A program made the translations under genes and the position numbers. Under the pieces are notes generated by a model. It made no database searches. It was not told the origin of the DNA and was given only the letters and a program-made list of their open reading frames with translations. From Euonymus europaeus (Eukaryota; Streptophyta; Magnoliopsida; Celastrales; Celastraceae), in assembly GCA_963580455.1 (NCBI GenBank), contig OY756970.1:6014001-6078000 (forward strand): DNA of 64,000 bases. Reading direction: 5' to 3'. Shown piece after piece: positions 23,650-35,515 of this stretch (its first letter is position 1; each line of letters opens with the position of its first letter).

Positions 23650-24880
23650 ACCAACTAGGTACGCTGAATGGTTAGTTAATATTGTACCAGTAGTTAAGAA
23701 AAATGGCAAAATATGAATCTATGTTGATTTTAGAGACTTGAACAATGCCACGTCATAAGATATGTATGTTATGTCCATTGTTGATATGTTTATAGATGGT
23801 GTATACCAACATGAGTTACTGTCTATGATGGATGGCTTTTCTAGATACAACTAAATCTTCATCGCAGAAGAAGTTCTAGCATTTAGGTGCCCAGGAGCAT
23901 TAGGCACATATGAATAGATACTAATGCCATTTGGCTTGAAGAACGCTGGAGCCACCTACCAACGTGCTATGAACATGATTTTTCACAATCTGATTATAAA
24001 TAAGCTAGAAGTATATATTGATGACATCATCGAGAGATTGGTAAAAGCCAACAATCATCTTACTGATCTTAGATTAACATTTGAGAGAATAAGATAGTAC
24101 CATCTGAAACTCAATCCTATGAAATGCACATTCGATGTTAAGGCCGCCAATTTCCTAGGCTTTCTAGTCCATCAAAGAGGTATGGAAGTTGATCAAAATA
24201 CGACCAAGGCTATCTGCCACGCACAACCGCCAAAAAATAAGCAACAACTCTAAAGCTTCCTTGGATAGGTCAACTACCTCATAAGATTTATATCTAACCT
24301 TGTAGGTAAAACCAAAGTATTCTCAAAATTTTTGAAATTGAAGAAATGATACATCTTCAGATGGAAGTCAAAACATGATGAGGCATTTCAAACTATCAAA
24401 GCCTACCTCAACAAACCTCCATTACTCATAACACCTAACATGAGAAGGCCATTGAAATTATATATCTTAGCGGCCAATGATTCAATCAGATGCCTACCCG
24501 CTCAAGATGATGACTCCGACAGGGAAATAGCAGTTTACTATATTAGCAGATTATTGTTAGATGGCGAGCACCAATATTTAATGGTGGAAAAACTATGTTT
24601 GGCATTGTATTATACCTAAGCCAAACTGAGGCATTACATGCTCCAAACAAAGGTGTATGTGATTTCAATATTGGACTTGATCAAATATATGTTGTGAAGC
24701 CTTTGCTAACATGAAGAATAGGCCATTGGTCGCCAACTCTAACTGAATTCAATCAAATAGAGACTACAACAGGCCCTAAAGGGATGGACTTTAGCAGAAT
24801 TCTTGGCAGATCATCCATGTCTACAAGCTTCAAAGAATTTGCAAGACATGATTCCTATATTGGCAATTCAAGAGGAATAG
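23650..24880 (+). pseudogene. Tat-type reverse transcriptase and first RNase H remnant
   Basis: Pieces in one overall direction read NIVPVVKKNG, VDFRDLNNAT, LMPFGLKNAGATYQRAMN and LEVYIDDIIE (the catalytic YIDD is still present, about 24010). They continue as LKLNPMKCTFDVKAANFLGF and the RNase H-like KLYILAANDSIRC and SRLLLDGEHQYL. At least a dozen in-frame stops break the reading, so the region is a clear pseudogene. Confidence 0.8.
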
Positions 24881-25114
24881 GAATGGGTGCTCAGATTTGA
24901 TGGATCAAGTATAGAAAAATCAGCTGTAGCTGGGATTATCATTCAATCGCCAAGAGGTAGGAAAAATTTTGTGGCTCTTAATTTAGATTTTGATTGCACT
25001 AACAACCAAGCCAAGTACGAGGCCTTGATTATTGACCTGGAGATTTTGTATGAAATGATAGCCAAGAATATTATATTTTTAGGTGGTGTTAAAGCAATTA
25101 TCCAGAGAGTATAA
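24881..25114 (+). pseudogene. Second (archaeal-type) RNase H of the Tat element
   Basis: The frame reads WVLRFDGSSIEKSAVAGIII, then LDFDCTNNQAKYEALIIDLE. The FDGS and YEAL motifs carry the first two acidic catalytic positions of the extra RNase H that defines Tat-lineage elements. It stops at 25112-25114. Confidence 0.8.
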
Positions 25115-25280
25115 ATGTGTAAGTATTTCCCTAGCACCATATTACAGCACTGCTATATAGCTCCTTGATGAATTTCATGTGATTGTGCTGAAGTATGTTC
25201 CACGAGATCAAAACTATCAAGCCAATGGATAATCCCAACTTGCACTAACACTATAGAAAAATCTAGTATGACAAGTTATT

Positions 25281-26234
25281 ATGGTAGAGAGGTGTTCCCA
25301 TCCATCTATCAGAGAAAGAGGCATGGCGGTCAAGTGCTTAGTCCTTAACGAGCAGATGGAAGATTGGATGAAGGAGTTCATTAACTATTTGGTGTATCCA
25401 AATGATAGAGTCTCAAGGAAGATCAAAGTATTGGCCCAAAGTTATGTCTTGATGGAAAATGAGCTTTTAAAAAAGGGAGCTAAAAGATTGTTATTATGTT
25501 GTCTCAATTTCATGGAATACATTAAAATCATACAAGAAGTACATGAGGGTATCTGTGGGGCCCATCAAGTTGACCCAAAAATGCGATGGTTATTAAGGCG
25601 ACATGGCTATTTCTTTGCCAACTATCTTAAAGGATTGCATCCAACACGCGAAGGGCTGCCAGAAGTATCAAAAAATTTGTAGTATTCAAAAAGTTCCTGC
25701 AGCTGATATGCGACATGTCATGAAACTATGGCCATTTAGGGAATGGGCATTGGACATTATTGGTAAGATCTTCCCAGCTTCATCAAAGGAACACCTCTTT
25801 ATTTTGGTTTCTACTTATTACTTTACAAAGTGGGTAGAAGCAGTACCCCTAAATAAGGTAGAGCAAGCGGAGGTGATAGATTTTATCAAAGAGCTTATCT
25901 TCAGATTTGGGATTCCAGATACCATTACCAACGATCAGGGAATGATGGTCACTGGAAGTGAAGTAAAAGCTTTGATGGGAGGACTATGACATGAAACTAC
26001 TCACGTCTACTCCATACTACGCTCAAGCTAATGGGAAGGCAGAAGCTTCAAATAAAGAAATTATTCATCGAAGATAACTCTAAAGCTTGGCATAAGATAT
26101 TTTCAGAAGCATTGTGGGCCTATTGTATATCAAAAAGAACAAGCAAAATATCTAACTCTTTTGCCGTCACCTATGGATATGATGTTGTTTTGCCTATGGA
26201 GCTGGTGGTTCCTACCTTGAAGATCATGAAATAG
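25281..26234 (+). pseudogene. Tat-type integrase remnant
   Basis: Two overlapping frames cover the integrase. The first has a zinc-region remnant (KIIQEVHEGICGAHQ, about 25530); the second continues with CIQHAKGCQKYQKIC, then the catalytic core REWALDIIGKI, the spacer FTKWVEAVPLNKVEQAEV and the second Asp in ITNDQGMMV. A frameshift and stop at about 25987 fall before the glutamate segment. A tail (26031-26234) resembles the later core, after which the element ends. Confidence 0.8.
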
Positions 26235-26239
26235 CATTC

Positions 26240-27160
26240 ACCTATCATGAAAAGAATATATAGAAGCCATGTCTATGGAAAAGCCCAAACTCATTTTCGT
26301 CAAAACCATAAACCTATTTTAATATATCAATCACCAATTACTCAAAAATAAAATCTTACCTTTTCCCAAGCCAAAGTTTTCTAAGCATTGACTATGCCCA
26401 ACCAAGTTCACAAATTCAATCCACTCAAGAATCTAGTAATTACCATCATAATTAATCTTAAATCAACATGCCCAAACTAATATTTTGCACTTAAACAATA
26501 TAAATCATCCAAAAGATCAAGAACAAAAATTCTTACCTTTCTCTCTCTAAAATCACCAAGTCTTGAATCTTAACCTTCAAGCTTGTAATCTCCAAATCAA
26601 CAATAAAAAAATATGAATAAATCCACAAACAAGTCTCAATCAACCTATTTTATCTCTAATTCCAACAAAATCTAAGATTCATACACATCTACCAAAAAAA
26701 CCATAAAAACCCAACTTTAGAAATCAAAGTTTCTTACCTTTAATCTTTTAGAATCCTTGTTGAATCTTGTGTTAAGCTCTCTTGATTCTTCAATCTTTGC
26801 TAAAAATTCTCCAGAAAACCAAGTTTCCGGTTATCACCATGTACAATCATAGGTTGAATTGGGCTAAGATAAATTTCTTTTAGTAAATTATTTATCCAAA
26901 CAAAGTTCACTAGTTGTAAAAGTCGTAGCTCTACACTCTACTTTTGTAGAAGACCTATATACTATCTTTTGCTTCTTTGATTTCCTCGAAATGAGTGAAT
27001 GACCTAATTTGATGCGAAATTCAATAATTGATCTCCTTGTGTCAATGAATGATGCCTAATCCGAGTCACAAAAACCTTCTACGTGCAAGATGTTAGTTGT
27101 AGGATATAGGAGACCCTAGTCTAGGGTTCCCTATATATACATACATATATATATATACCA
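26240..27160 (-). repeat. Minus-strand gypsy LTR remnant
   Basis: It is non-coding. Phrases such as cttacctttctctctcta, cttgaatcttaaccttcaag and ttaatcttaaatcaacatgc recur in the same order in the LTR at about 38860-39900 and, as reverse complement, in the plus-strand LTRs elsewhere in the window. The ends are not defined. Confidence 0.6.
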
Positions 27161-27164
27161 ATTT

Positions 27165-29040
27165 CAATACACGTAATGCAACAATAAGATGAACATACGT
27201 GGTCTTTCATAAATTGGCTTAAAGTATTAGCATTGAATGTAATGTCTGGCCTCGTAATTTAAGGTACATTAATCTGCCCACTAATCTATTATATTTTAAA
27301 GGATTAGTAATAAGATCTCCTTGAGTGGTAGATAACTTATAATTTGTATCAATTAGAGACTTGACTATTTTTGAGTGTGCAAAACCTATATTTAATAGAA
27401 GATCCTTTGCATACTTTTGTTTAGTAATTTCATAACCAGTAGCTGTGTTATAAACCTATGTACCTAAGAAATATTTCAAAGGTCCTAGATCTTTTATTTT
27501 GAAATCTAAAGCTATGTAATATTGAATTGTCTAATAAATGTGTTATAGTTAGCTTCCACTGTCATATCATCAACATATAGCAATAGGATGAATAATAATA
27601 CCTTTATTGATATAATAAAATAGAAAATAGTAAGCCTTTAGTAAGGTAGCTTTGTATTTTTGATTCTACTATCTAGAAGCTTGTTTTAAACCATAAATAG
27701 ATTCATTTTATTTACAAAATAAGTAATTATTTTTGTCCTTATGCCCTGAAGGAAGTTTGTTGTAAACGTCCTCCTCTAAATCTTCATTTATAAATGCATT
27801 ATACACATCTAAATGGTGAATAGACCAACTTTTCATGGCTGCAATAGCTAGAAAAATCCTCATAGTTGTGATTTTCACCACTGGAGCAAAAGTTTTTGTA
27901 TAATCGAAGCCCTCAGTTTGGCTGGAACTTTGGGAAACCAACCTAGACTTATACCTTTTCATAGTTCCATCAGCATATTATTGTTTTTAATTTTGTATAT
28001 CCACTTACATCCTATAGCTTTTCTATCTAGGGTTAAACTAGTAATCTGTCATGCATTTGTTATCTTCTAGAGCTTGCATTGCTATACACCAATTCTTATA
28101 TTTTACTACTTCCCGAAATCTCTTAGCTTTTTGTTGTTTAGCTATGCTTACTAGAAAATGCATGTTGGTCATAGAACTGGTGATGATATGTTGTGCAGAT
28201 GATGCAATAGAATGTTATGAAGGAGTTGTGAAAATTGAACTAACGTCACAATGGTAATATTTCAGGTAAGCAAGTTGTTTCCAACTTCTATGTTATGTGT
28301 TACAATTGGATTTGATCTATTTGTTAAATGTGTGCTGGTCTTTGATGAATGTAGATTATTAGATTCTATGATGTCATCCGTGTTCTATGTGTTCTAAATT
28401 TCCTATGTTTTGAAAGGAAATTGTGTTTCCAAAAAGTGCACATCTCCGGAAATAAAATATTCATGTGTCTCTTAATTCAATAAATTCAATAATCTATACC
28501 CTTTAACTCTCATAGGATATCCTAAAAAAAAAGAGTGAAGGTATAACCTTAACCTTAGGGAAAATTTTTGATATTTTTTTTGGAGTTTTTAGCTAAGCAA
28601 AAACATCAAAAAACCTCTAAGATTAGTGCAATTTACTTATTTATTATAGATAATTTGATATGGTGTGAGTTTATCTAAAACTTTATAGGGCAGTCTATTC
28701 ATTAAGTGTACTGCTGTTTGAAGATAGTAAGACCATAAATTTTCTAATAAATTTTCTTAGAGATTTGATAAATTTTTTGGTTATTTCTATCAACTTGCTG
28801 AGGAATTTGAGAATATTGAGGTATCATTAGTTGAATGGGTGGAGTGGAGATGATAGGTGGAGCCATGACTCTTGATAGAAGCTCAATAGTAGTAAGATTA
28901 GGTAGTGTTGCAAGTAACAAATGACCCTAATAAGAAAAATTGATGGCCTCTGAATTTGGGAACTCTGTTAAAATTCTAGTAGATGTAGGAACACCAACTC
29001 ATTTGAGTTTCAAGATATAAAATAATATAATTAGAGGCTT
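27165..29040 (-). pseudogene. Truncated Ty1-copia pol, first minus-strand copy
   Basis: Read on the minus strand from right to left. Integrase end (28760-28400): TAVHLMNRLPYKVLDKLTP, then FLGYPMRVKGYRLL. RT start (frame 27962-27708): MKRYKSRLVSQSSSQTEGFD, then YTKTFAPVVKITTMRIFLA and SIHHLDVYNAFINEDLEEDV. Late RT to RNase H linker (27340-27170): LVGRLMYLKLRGQTL. Gag, protease, most of integrase and the RNase H core are missing, and stops are frequent. Its left end meets the minus-strand gypsy LTR remnant and its right end a plus-strand gypsy LTR. Confidence 0.8.
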
Positions 29041-29059
29041 TCACTCCAGTCAAAGAACT

Positions 29060-31038
29060 TGTTTTTATATATAAGACCCACGAAGTACGAACACAAGAGC
29101 GGATTGAGACAAACCTAACACACGTGTATGTCATGGGAGAATTAGGATATTTGAGGCTTGTGTATTTTAGGTGTAGGTAACATCAAAAGTATTGCATGTG
29201 TGCCTAGATTCAAACCAGTGGGTTATGGGAACAGTAATCCGTCCGAACGGCTATCGAGAAATCAGTTTTTAAGAAAAAGAGATAGACATTTCTGGGCATT
29301 ACCAACATTTGGGAGCCCGACTAGAGAGAGAAAGAGAGAGGGAAGAAGAGAGAGAAGGAGGTTTTAGCAAGAGTTTGGTTTGGGGATTGTGGGTTGGTGA
29401 CCCTTGAAGCCAAACAAGGAAGATTCAAGGTTGATTTGGGTGATTTGGTAAGTTTTTCATAGTTTTTGGAATTTCTAGGTTTTTCTAGATTCATTTGATT
29501 CTTAGGGAGATGAGTTCTATGCTTTAGATATGTGGATTATAGGTTGATTTTGGATGTTTAAGTAGATTGGTTTATGATTTGGAGTTGATTTGAGCTTGGG
29601 TTGAGATTGGAGATTTTTGGAGGAAATTCTAGAGAGAGAAGGTTAGTCTCTCTTGGATTTTGTATTGGAATTGTTATTGTTATGATAAATGTGTGTTATT
29701 GACATGTATATATGGATTGGAATGATGAAATATGGTTAGGTTGGTGAAAGGGCGATTTAAACCCTAATTCTTGGAATTTGGAATTGTGTGTTGTGCTCAA
29801 CTTGAGGTAGGGATTCTTAACCCATTTTCATTTTCTATCGTATTGTTTTTCTCTAAAGAGCGGTTGAAATTCTTCATTGGTCTTTATTAATTGTGTTCTT
29901 GCCTAAATTGTTCCTTAGGAAGAACGAACCTTCTTGTTGATTATTGATGAATTTGCATACCCTTTGAATGCTCAATCATCTATTGGGCATGATAAACCTC
30001 GTTCATGCATCATGTAGTTATGTATATATATAGGATTGTTATATATATGAGCTTCTTTTGCATGACATTATTGGGCATGAATTATAGACGCATTGGGTCT
30101 ACGAGTATGGACTCGTAGTATCCTTAGGTTATACTTTTGTGATGATGTTGGATACCGAATGGGCACATTGTTGCCGAAATCGGGATTTCCATTATGTAGG
30201 TGCACCTATAGTCGTTTCGGGGCAAAGTGCAAGGGTTCCGATGATTTTTTGAAATATTCATTGCCTGGTGCCAGGCGCTGTAGGGTGTAGCCCGAGGTTA
30301 TGCATTGTTGTGACATTTTAGGATCTCATGTTTCTGCATTGAGCTTGTTTCAATATTCAGCCTTTACGTTCTTTATGATTCGTTTTATTTCCCTACTGAG
30401 CCTCCTGCTCACCCTATTCCTTTCCTGTATCCTTCAGGTGAGACTGGTGCTGAGACCCAGGCTACGGATCAGTAGGAGGGGGTGTGACATGGAAGGCCAC
30501 CCTAGGAGCACTAGGATTCGTGTTTGGTTGTTGAGAACCTTGGTTATGAATTAAGTACATATAGTACTTTTATTGGTTGACTATTATGTTGTTTAAATAC
30601 CTTTTCGGTATGTTGGATGGATGGTCGGGAGGTATGCCGTGTGATCGGGACTCCCGTACCTGGATAGTGGACCTTGGGTTCAGATTGATAGACTTTGATA
30701 GACTTTGATAGTCTTTGATGATATTATTGATATGAATATGCTTTGCTTATTGATTGCATGTGATTAGGAGGCCTGAGGCCCTGCCTAGTGTGTGAATGTG
30801 GATAGATGGCCAGAGGCCCTGTTAGGCTGCGGAACTTCTCTGATTATTATTGATTATCTTTCACGTGTTAAGTGAGATGTGACTCCAGGTTGGCACCCTT
30901 CGATATACGGGGAGATGCTGTCGAATTTCTGTTAGAATTCGGGGTTAGGTTGGCGTGTGGTGAGGTCCTTAGTGACGGGGCACATGCCTAAAGTGGCGCT
31001 CCCGGCTCAGTGCGTGAATTCTGGGTTGGGGCGTCACA
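29060..31038 (+). repeat. Gypsy LTR copy A (5'-truncated)
   Basis: Non-coding, of the Tekay/Del-like LTR type. Shared landmarks are attcaaggttgatttggg, the start of a U5-like block ctactgagcctcctgctcac (about 30393), ttcaggtgagactggtgc and the 3' end ggggcgtcaca at 31038. The expected TGTAACACCC start is missing, so the left end is truncated. It separates the two minus-strand copia remnants. Confidence 0.7.
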
Positions 31039-31186
31039 TAGTCGAGAGAAAGAATTGTGTCTTCTACTAGATCACGAATGAAGTATAGTTGAGTACAACA
31101 GATTCCTATAGTTATGTACTCAACCTCAAAAGTAGGCAAGGACACAAAATCTTATTTCTTACAACATTATGCAACTATGTCATGAC

Positions 31187-31783
31187 CTATATAGAAACAT
31201 CCTCTCGTGGTACTTTTCTATCATTACAACGCTTTGCCAAATCGGCATTTGAATATCCAAATATACTCAAATCAGTGTCAATAGAAAAATGAATGCCAAG
31301 ATCAAGAGTACCACTCACATACTTCACCACACATTTCAAAGAAAAAATATAAGATTCCTTAGGATAGGATTGACATCTTGCACAAACACCAACACTAAAA
31401 GCTATATCTAGTCTACTCATAGTTAAGTAAAGTAAGGTGCCTATGATGCTTCTATACAGACTTTTATTCACAACATTACTTAATATGTCATTACTAAGTT
31501 TGGTGGAATTACTCATGGGAGTAATGTAGGTTTAGAGCTAGCAAGTCCAATTTTTTTTACAAAATCCTTAGTATAATTTGATTGAGAAATAAATATCCCA
31601 TCAACAGATTTTTTCACTTGTATTTCAAGAAAAAAAATTGAGTTCTCCCACCATTCTCATTTCAAATTCACTTCTCATTAATGCACCAAACTCATTTGAG
31701 ATCACATTAGAAGTAGAACCAAACATAATTTCATCCACATAAATATAAGTAATAAGAATATTCACACCATCAAACTTGACATA
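31187..31783 (-). pseudogene. Copia RT end and RNase H remnant
   Basis: Reading leftwards from 31783: SNVISNEFGALMRSEFEMRM, then LNFFLEIQVKKSVDGIFIS, the late RT segment. The catalytic motif reads YVDE in place of YVDD. The frame 31516-31187 continues LYRSIIGTLLYLTMSRLDI, then SVGVCARCQSYPKES and KYVSGTLDLGIHFS, the RT to RNase H linker, ending near YSNADLAKRC in place of YSDADWAG. The changed catalytic Asp and several stops show the gene is dead. Confidence 0.8.
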
Positions 31784-33597
31784 TGTAACACCCAGTCCTA
31801 AATATTAACATTTAGGACATTACAAGTCATGCAAAAAACAAAGTTTTGGTGTATTTTAGGAGTTTGGAAAGTCTAGGCGTATTCTTAGGCACTCCTAGAG
31901 CAGAGAAGTCGAAAGGGAGATGAAAAGTAGGGCACCTAGAAGTAAATTTATACACATCTAGAAGTAAATTTATGCACGCTTAGACGTGTATAAATTTGTG
32001 CCCAAAAGGCCGCCCATGGTAGAATGTTGTGTGAGAGATTTTTGGTCAGGGCGCCTAGGTGCAAATCGTGTTTTCTAGACTAGTTTAAAGCCTGATAATT
32101 AGAGAAAGAGGAGGAATTTTCTGAATTTAGCTGAGAGAGGAAAAGAAGAGAGAGAAAGATAGAAAATTATAGAGAGAAGAAATTCCTAGAGATATAAGCA
32201 AGTTTTGAAGATCTAGAGTTCTAAATCAAGATTCAAGGAAGATTTCATGAGCTAAGGTAAGATTTTTCATGGTTTTCAAGTTAGGGTTTTGGTTAGTTTT
32301 GATGAAATATTTGAAAAGATGAAATTAGTGGTTCAGTAAGCTTATTCTAGACTTCTTTATGGTTATAATTTATATTTTTTTAGGGGTTTGGAATACAAGC
32401 TTGATTGTGTGGCGATTCAAGAACTTGGAGAATTCTATAGAGAGAAAGGTAAGTGTTCTTGATTTTTCTTAAGTTGTTGTGTGTTAAGTTGTTAGATTGG
32501 GGAAGGCTGAAACCCTTGAGTTAAATTGTTGATTTATCTATTTTGCATGGATAACGAAGCTGAGAATTTTTACCCATTTTTTTCATGTTCGAATTTTGTT
32601 TCTCTAAAGAGAAATTCTTTTTTCTTTAGTCATTTCCTTTATGTCCTTGCATATTGGAGATGCATTGTAGTTGTATTGTGGCTGCGAGGTACGAACTTGT
32701 AGTCCTTCTAGCTATTTGTGTGAGAAATATGGAATACCATGGGGATATTCAGGATTTTTGAAGGATGTTGAAACACGGTTTGACTAGGTAAGGATTCCAC
32801 ATTGAAAAGTGCACCATACAATGATATTGTGGGGTTGTTCAAAGGTTTTGATTTTTTTACTGAGAATTTCATTAGACCAAGCCAGGATTTCGTGTGGTGT
32901 AGCTATTTATTTGTATTTTGATGTTTATGTTTAGATGTCATTTTGTTGTATTAAGCTTTAATTCTCATTTTAGCTTTGATATTTTTGGCTACTCTTTCTT
33001 TATCCTATTGGGTCTTTTGCTCACCCTATCTATCTTCCATGTATTTCTCAGGTGAGATTGGTATAGTCGCAGATCAGGAGAGGCATGCGTGACGTGGTCT
33101 AGCCACCCTAGAACTTAGGACTTATTGGGTAAAATATATATACATATAGATTGTTTTCATATTAGTACATTTAGTACTTGGTATTGTATAACATCATTGA
33201 CTTAAGGGTACCTTTAAGGCACGAATGATTGAGGGTTGGGAGGGTGCTCCATGAGATCGGGACTCCCGTTCGAGTAGAAGGACAATGGGTCTAGAAGTTA
33301 TTACAATAATGATTTATTTATGATGTTTGATGATGATTTATATTTGGATTTCAAATGGATAGGTGGCTTGAGACCCTGTGTAGTCTATGAATTTGGTAGA
33401 TGGCTAGTGGCCATGATAGAGTTGTGGAATTGTATAAATGATTGTTAGTTGTGCATTTCTCCAGGTTGACACTCTTTAATATAAGAATAGGTGCTATCCG
33501 ATTTTTGGTAAAATTCTACTGATAGGATGACATGTGAGTATGTGCTTAGTGATGAGTGCAGACATCATCAATAGCAGTCCCGGATTGGGGCATTATA
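31784..33597 (+). mobile_element. Solo gypsy LTR copy B nested in the copia RT
   Basis: It starts TGTAACACCC at 31784 and ends ggggcattata at about 33597 (about 1.81 kb). The ends are the TGTAACACCC/GGGG-CATTACA pair of the Tekay/Del-like LTR family, with a degraded 3' tip. The copia RT reading resumes on both sides, so this is a clean insertion; a short ATATG-like repeat at the borders may be the target duplication. No internal region or PBS is present, so it is a solo LTR. Confidence 0.75.
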
Positions 33598-33599
33598 TG

Positions 33600-33795
33600 A
33601 AAAATAAGGTAGAATTAACTTGACTTCTTTTAAAACCAAATTTAACAAGGAATGAAATTAACCATTTATACCAAGCATGTTGTTCTTGTTTCAACTCATA
33701 GAGTGCCTTTTTAATTTATATGCATAATTAGGATGCACAATATCAAATAACCCTTGGGGTGTGCAATATACACCTCTTCCTATAAAATACCATTC
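33600..33795 (-). pseudogene. Copia RT early part, interrupted by LTR B
   Basis: On the minus strand the sequence reads ALTFLNGIL, EEVYIAHPKGYL and CLVK/FGFK-like pieces, the copia RT segment before the YVDD motif. Frameshifts break it. It joins the segment left of 31784 once LTR B is ignored. Confidence 0.7.
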
Positions 33796-33799
33796 AAAA

Positions 33800-34395
33800 A
33801 AGTTAGGGCCATCAATGAAACTCTATCAATTAATGGCGACGTGGATGCCACATGTTTGTCGTGTCGTAAAAAATCCACTTGGATTTGGCACCTATAAGTT
33901 TTTCAGCGACAAACGGGAAACCTAACAATAGTTGAAGGAAAATTTTAAGAGCTAAAATAGTTTAGGGATGAAAATGAAACTAGGGATATAGTTCAGGATC
34001 TAAATGTATTTTTTTCCTACATGAAACATATTCGAACTACAAGGCTTGCATTCAAGGATTCTTAGCAGTCAAAATATTTAGCAATCACAAGCAAAAAAAG
34101 TCTAAAAACATAGTGCAAAAAATATTAGAGCCATTTTGAAAACATATATAGTTGATTGTTATGAAAGTGATGACTATTATAGTCATCCTAATCATTCTAG
34201 TTCAAATATACCAATAATGATGATTATTAGATAGTGCATGAAATAATCACTGGCCAAGAAGCTTGAGAGCAGTCCATTGATTGTTGAGAGTGGAGATATG
34301 ATGATGTGAATAATAACGAGTCACTCATGATGTGAATGATAATGATATGTCAGTATTGCCATTCACGTCATGAGTTAGGAGGTTACCATCATTCA
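33800..34395. other. Unassigned stretch inside the copia remnant
   Basis: About 600 bases without coding similarity, located where the integrase would be. It contains ggcgacgtggatgccacatg and AT-rich sequence. It may be a deletion junction with a fragment of another repeat; I cannot identify it. Confidence 0.35.
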
Positions 34396-34399
34396 TATT

Positions 34400-35515
34400 T
34401 TAATAATACAAACCATTTATCAAAGAACCTATGCCTCTACATTCATTCCCAAAATGAATATAACAAACATCATTCTTATAATTGAATTCATAATTCTTCT
34501 GTGCTAAAATTACTACATATATAATGTTATTGAAAGCATTAGGAATCAACAAACATTTATCGAAATTTAAAATATGAGAAAAAAGTAATGTAATAAAATC
34601 AATGTGTATAGCAGTTGCAGCAACAGTTGCTCCATTTCCTACTTTTATGGCCACTTCTCTTGCTCTTAAAGTCTTACTTCTTTTTTTTGATCCCACAACG
34701 ATATACATATGAGAGAAGATGCACCAATATCAATGATCCAATAAAGAAAATGATGGGTAAATAGAAACAATATTCTCAAGTTTACAAGAACCAGACATAC
34801 CTTCTTAAGGTGTCTCATTTCCTTTGGCCTTCAGGGACTTGAAATATTAAGAAAATTCATTTTTCAATGTTCATCATTTTTACACAAGAAACACTTTTCT
34901 TTATCTACTACTGGTTTGTGAGATGAAGAAACCACAAAAGATTTCTCCACAATCTTTCCCTTCATGTTCCTTTGAGCCACATTAAGCATATTGAGGAGTT
35001 CTATCAAAGTGCACTCAATATTATTCTTGTGAAAATTAACAATGAATTGTGAGTAGGAATTAGGCAAGAATTGTAGAATCAAATTAGTTTGAAGAGTGCA
35101 ATCCATGGTAAAATTCAAATCCTCAAGAATTTCAATCAAATTGATATCTTTGAATACATGTTCTTGAACATTAGCACCTTCAGTCATTCTTGTTCTGAAC
35201 AATTCCTTAGATATCTCATATATAGTAGTTTTGCTTTGTTCTTCATATAATTCTCTTAAATGAAGAATTATACTAGCAACATCACTATAGTTTTCATGCT
35301 GGTTTTGAAGCTCATTAGACATTGAAGCCAAGATGCAACTCCTAGCTGTCAAGTCATGATCCTTCCACTTCTCGAAGATGTTGGAATAGACTTTTCGAAG
35401 ATGTAGCCTATCTTTTCAAAATTGAGAAAAAATCTCAAATTTCTTAACCAATCAACAAAATTTTGCCCCATAAGGCGATTTGCATCCAATATGCATGCGA
35501 GTTGGAGTGAATCAT
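34400..35515 (-). pseudogene. Copia gag and pre-integrase region
   Basis: The minus-strand frame 35352-34864 gives ASMSNELQNQHENYSDVASI, then ELFRTRMTEGANVQEHV and ECTLIELLNMLNVAQRNMK, ending in a partial zinc knuckle KCFLCKNDEH. This is a UBN2-type copia gag. Further right, before a frameshift, RLMGQNFVDWLRNLRFFLNF gives the gag N-terminus (to about 35515). The frame 34708-34400 (REVAIKVGNGATVAATAIH, then LIPNAFNNIIYVV) is the protease to pre-integrase linker. The protease active site was not found. Confidence 0.8.

Larger units (their letters stand above)
19000..26240 (+). mobile_element. Decayed Ty3/gypsy element of the Tat type
   Basis: Gag, protease, reverse transcriptase, a second (archaeal-type) RNase H and integrase can be followed in order on the plus strand, all broken by many stops and frameshifts. 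The combination of a VDNG-style protease, an RT with YIDD and an extra RNase H segment before integrase is diagnostic of the Tat branch of non-chromovirus Ty3 elements. No LTRs could be delimited. The 3' end is cut off after the integrase core near 26240, where a minus-strand gypsy LTR begins. A foreign block (about 21730-23330) interrupts it between protease and RT. Confidence 0.8.
31039..35515 (-). mobile_element. Second minus-strand Ty1-copia element, with nested insert
   Basis: Read on the minus strand, pieces occur in normal copia order: gag (35515-34864), pre-integrase region (34708-34400), RT (33790-33600 and 31783-31520) and RNase H (31516-31050). The wording (KLYRSIIG-like junction, VGVCARCQ, LLNM gag region) resembles the SIRE/Maximus-type copia group. 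A plus-strand gypsy LTR splits the RT (31784-33597), an unassigned stretch fills 33800-34395, and the integrase is missing. Stops and shifts are frequent. Confidence 0.75.
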
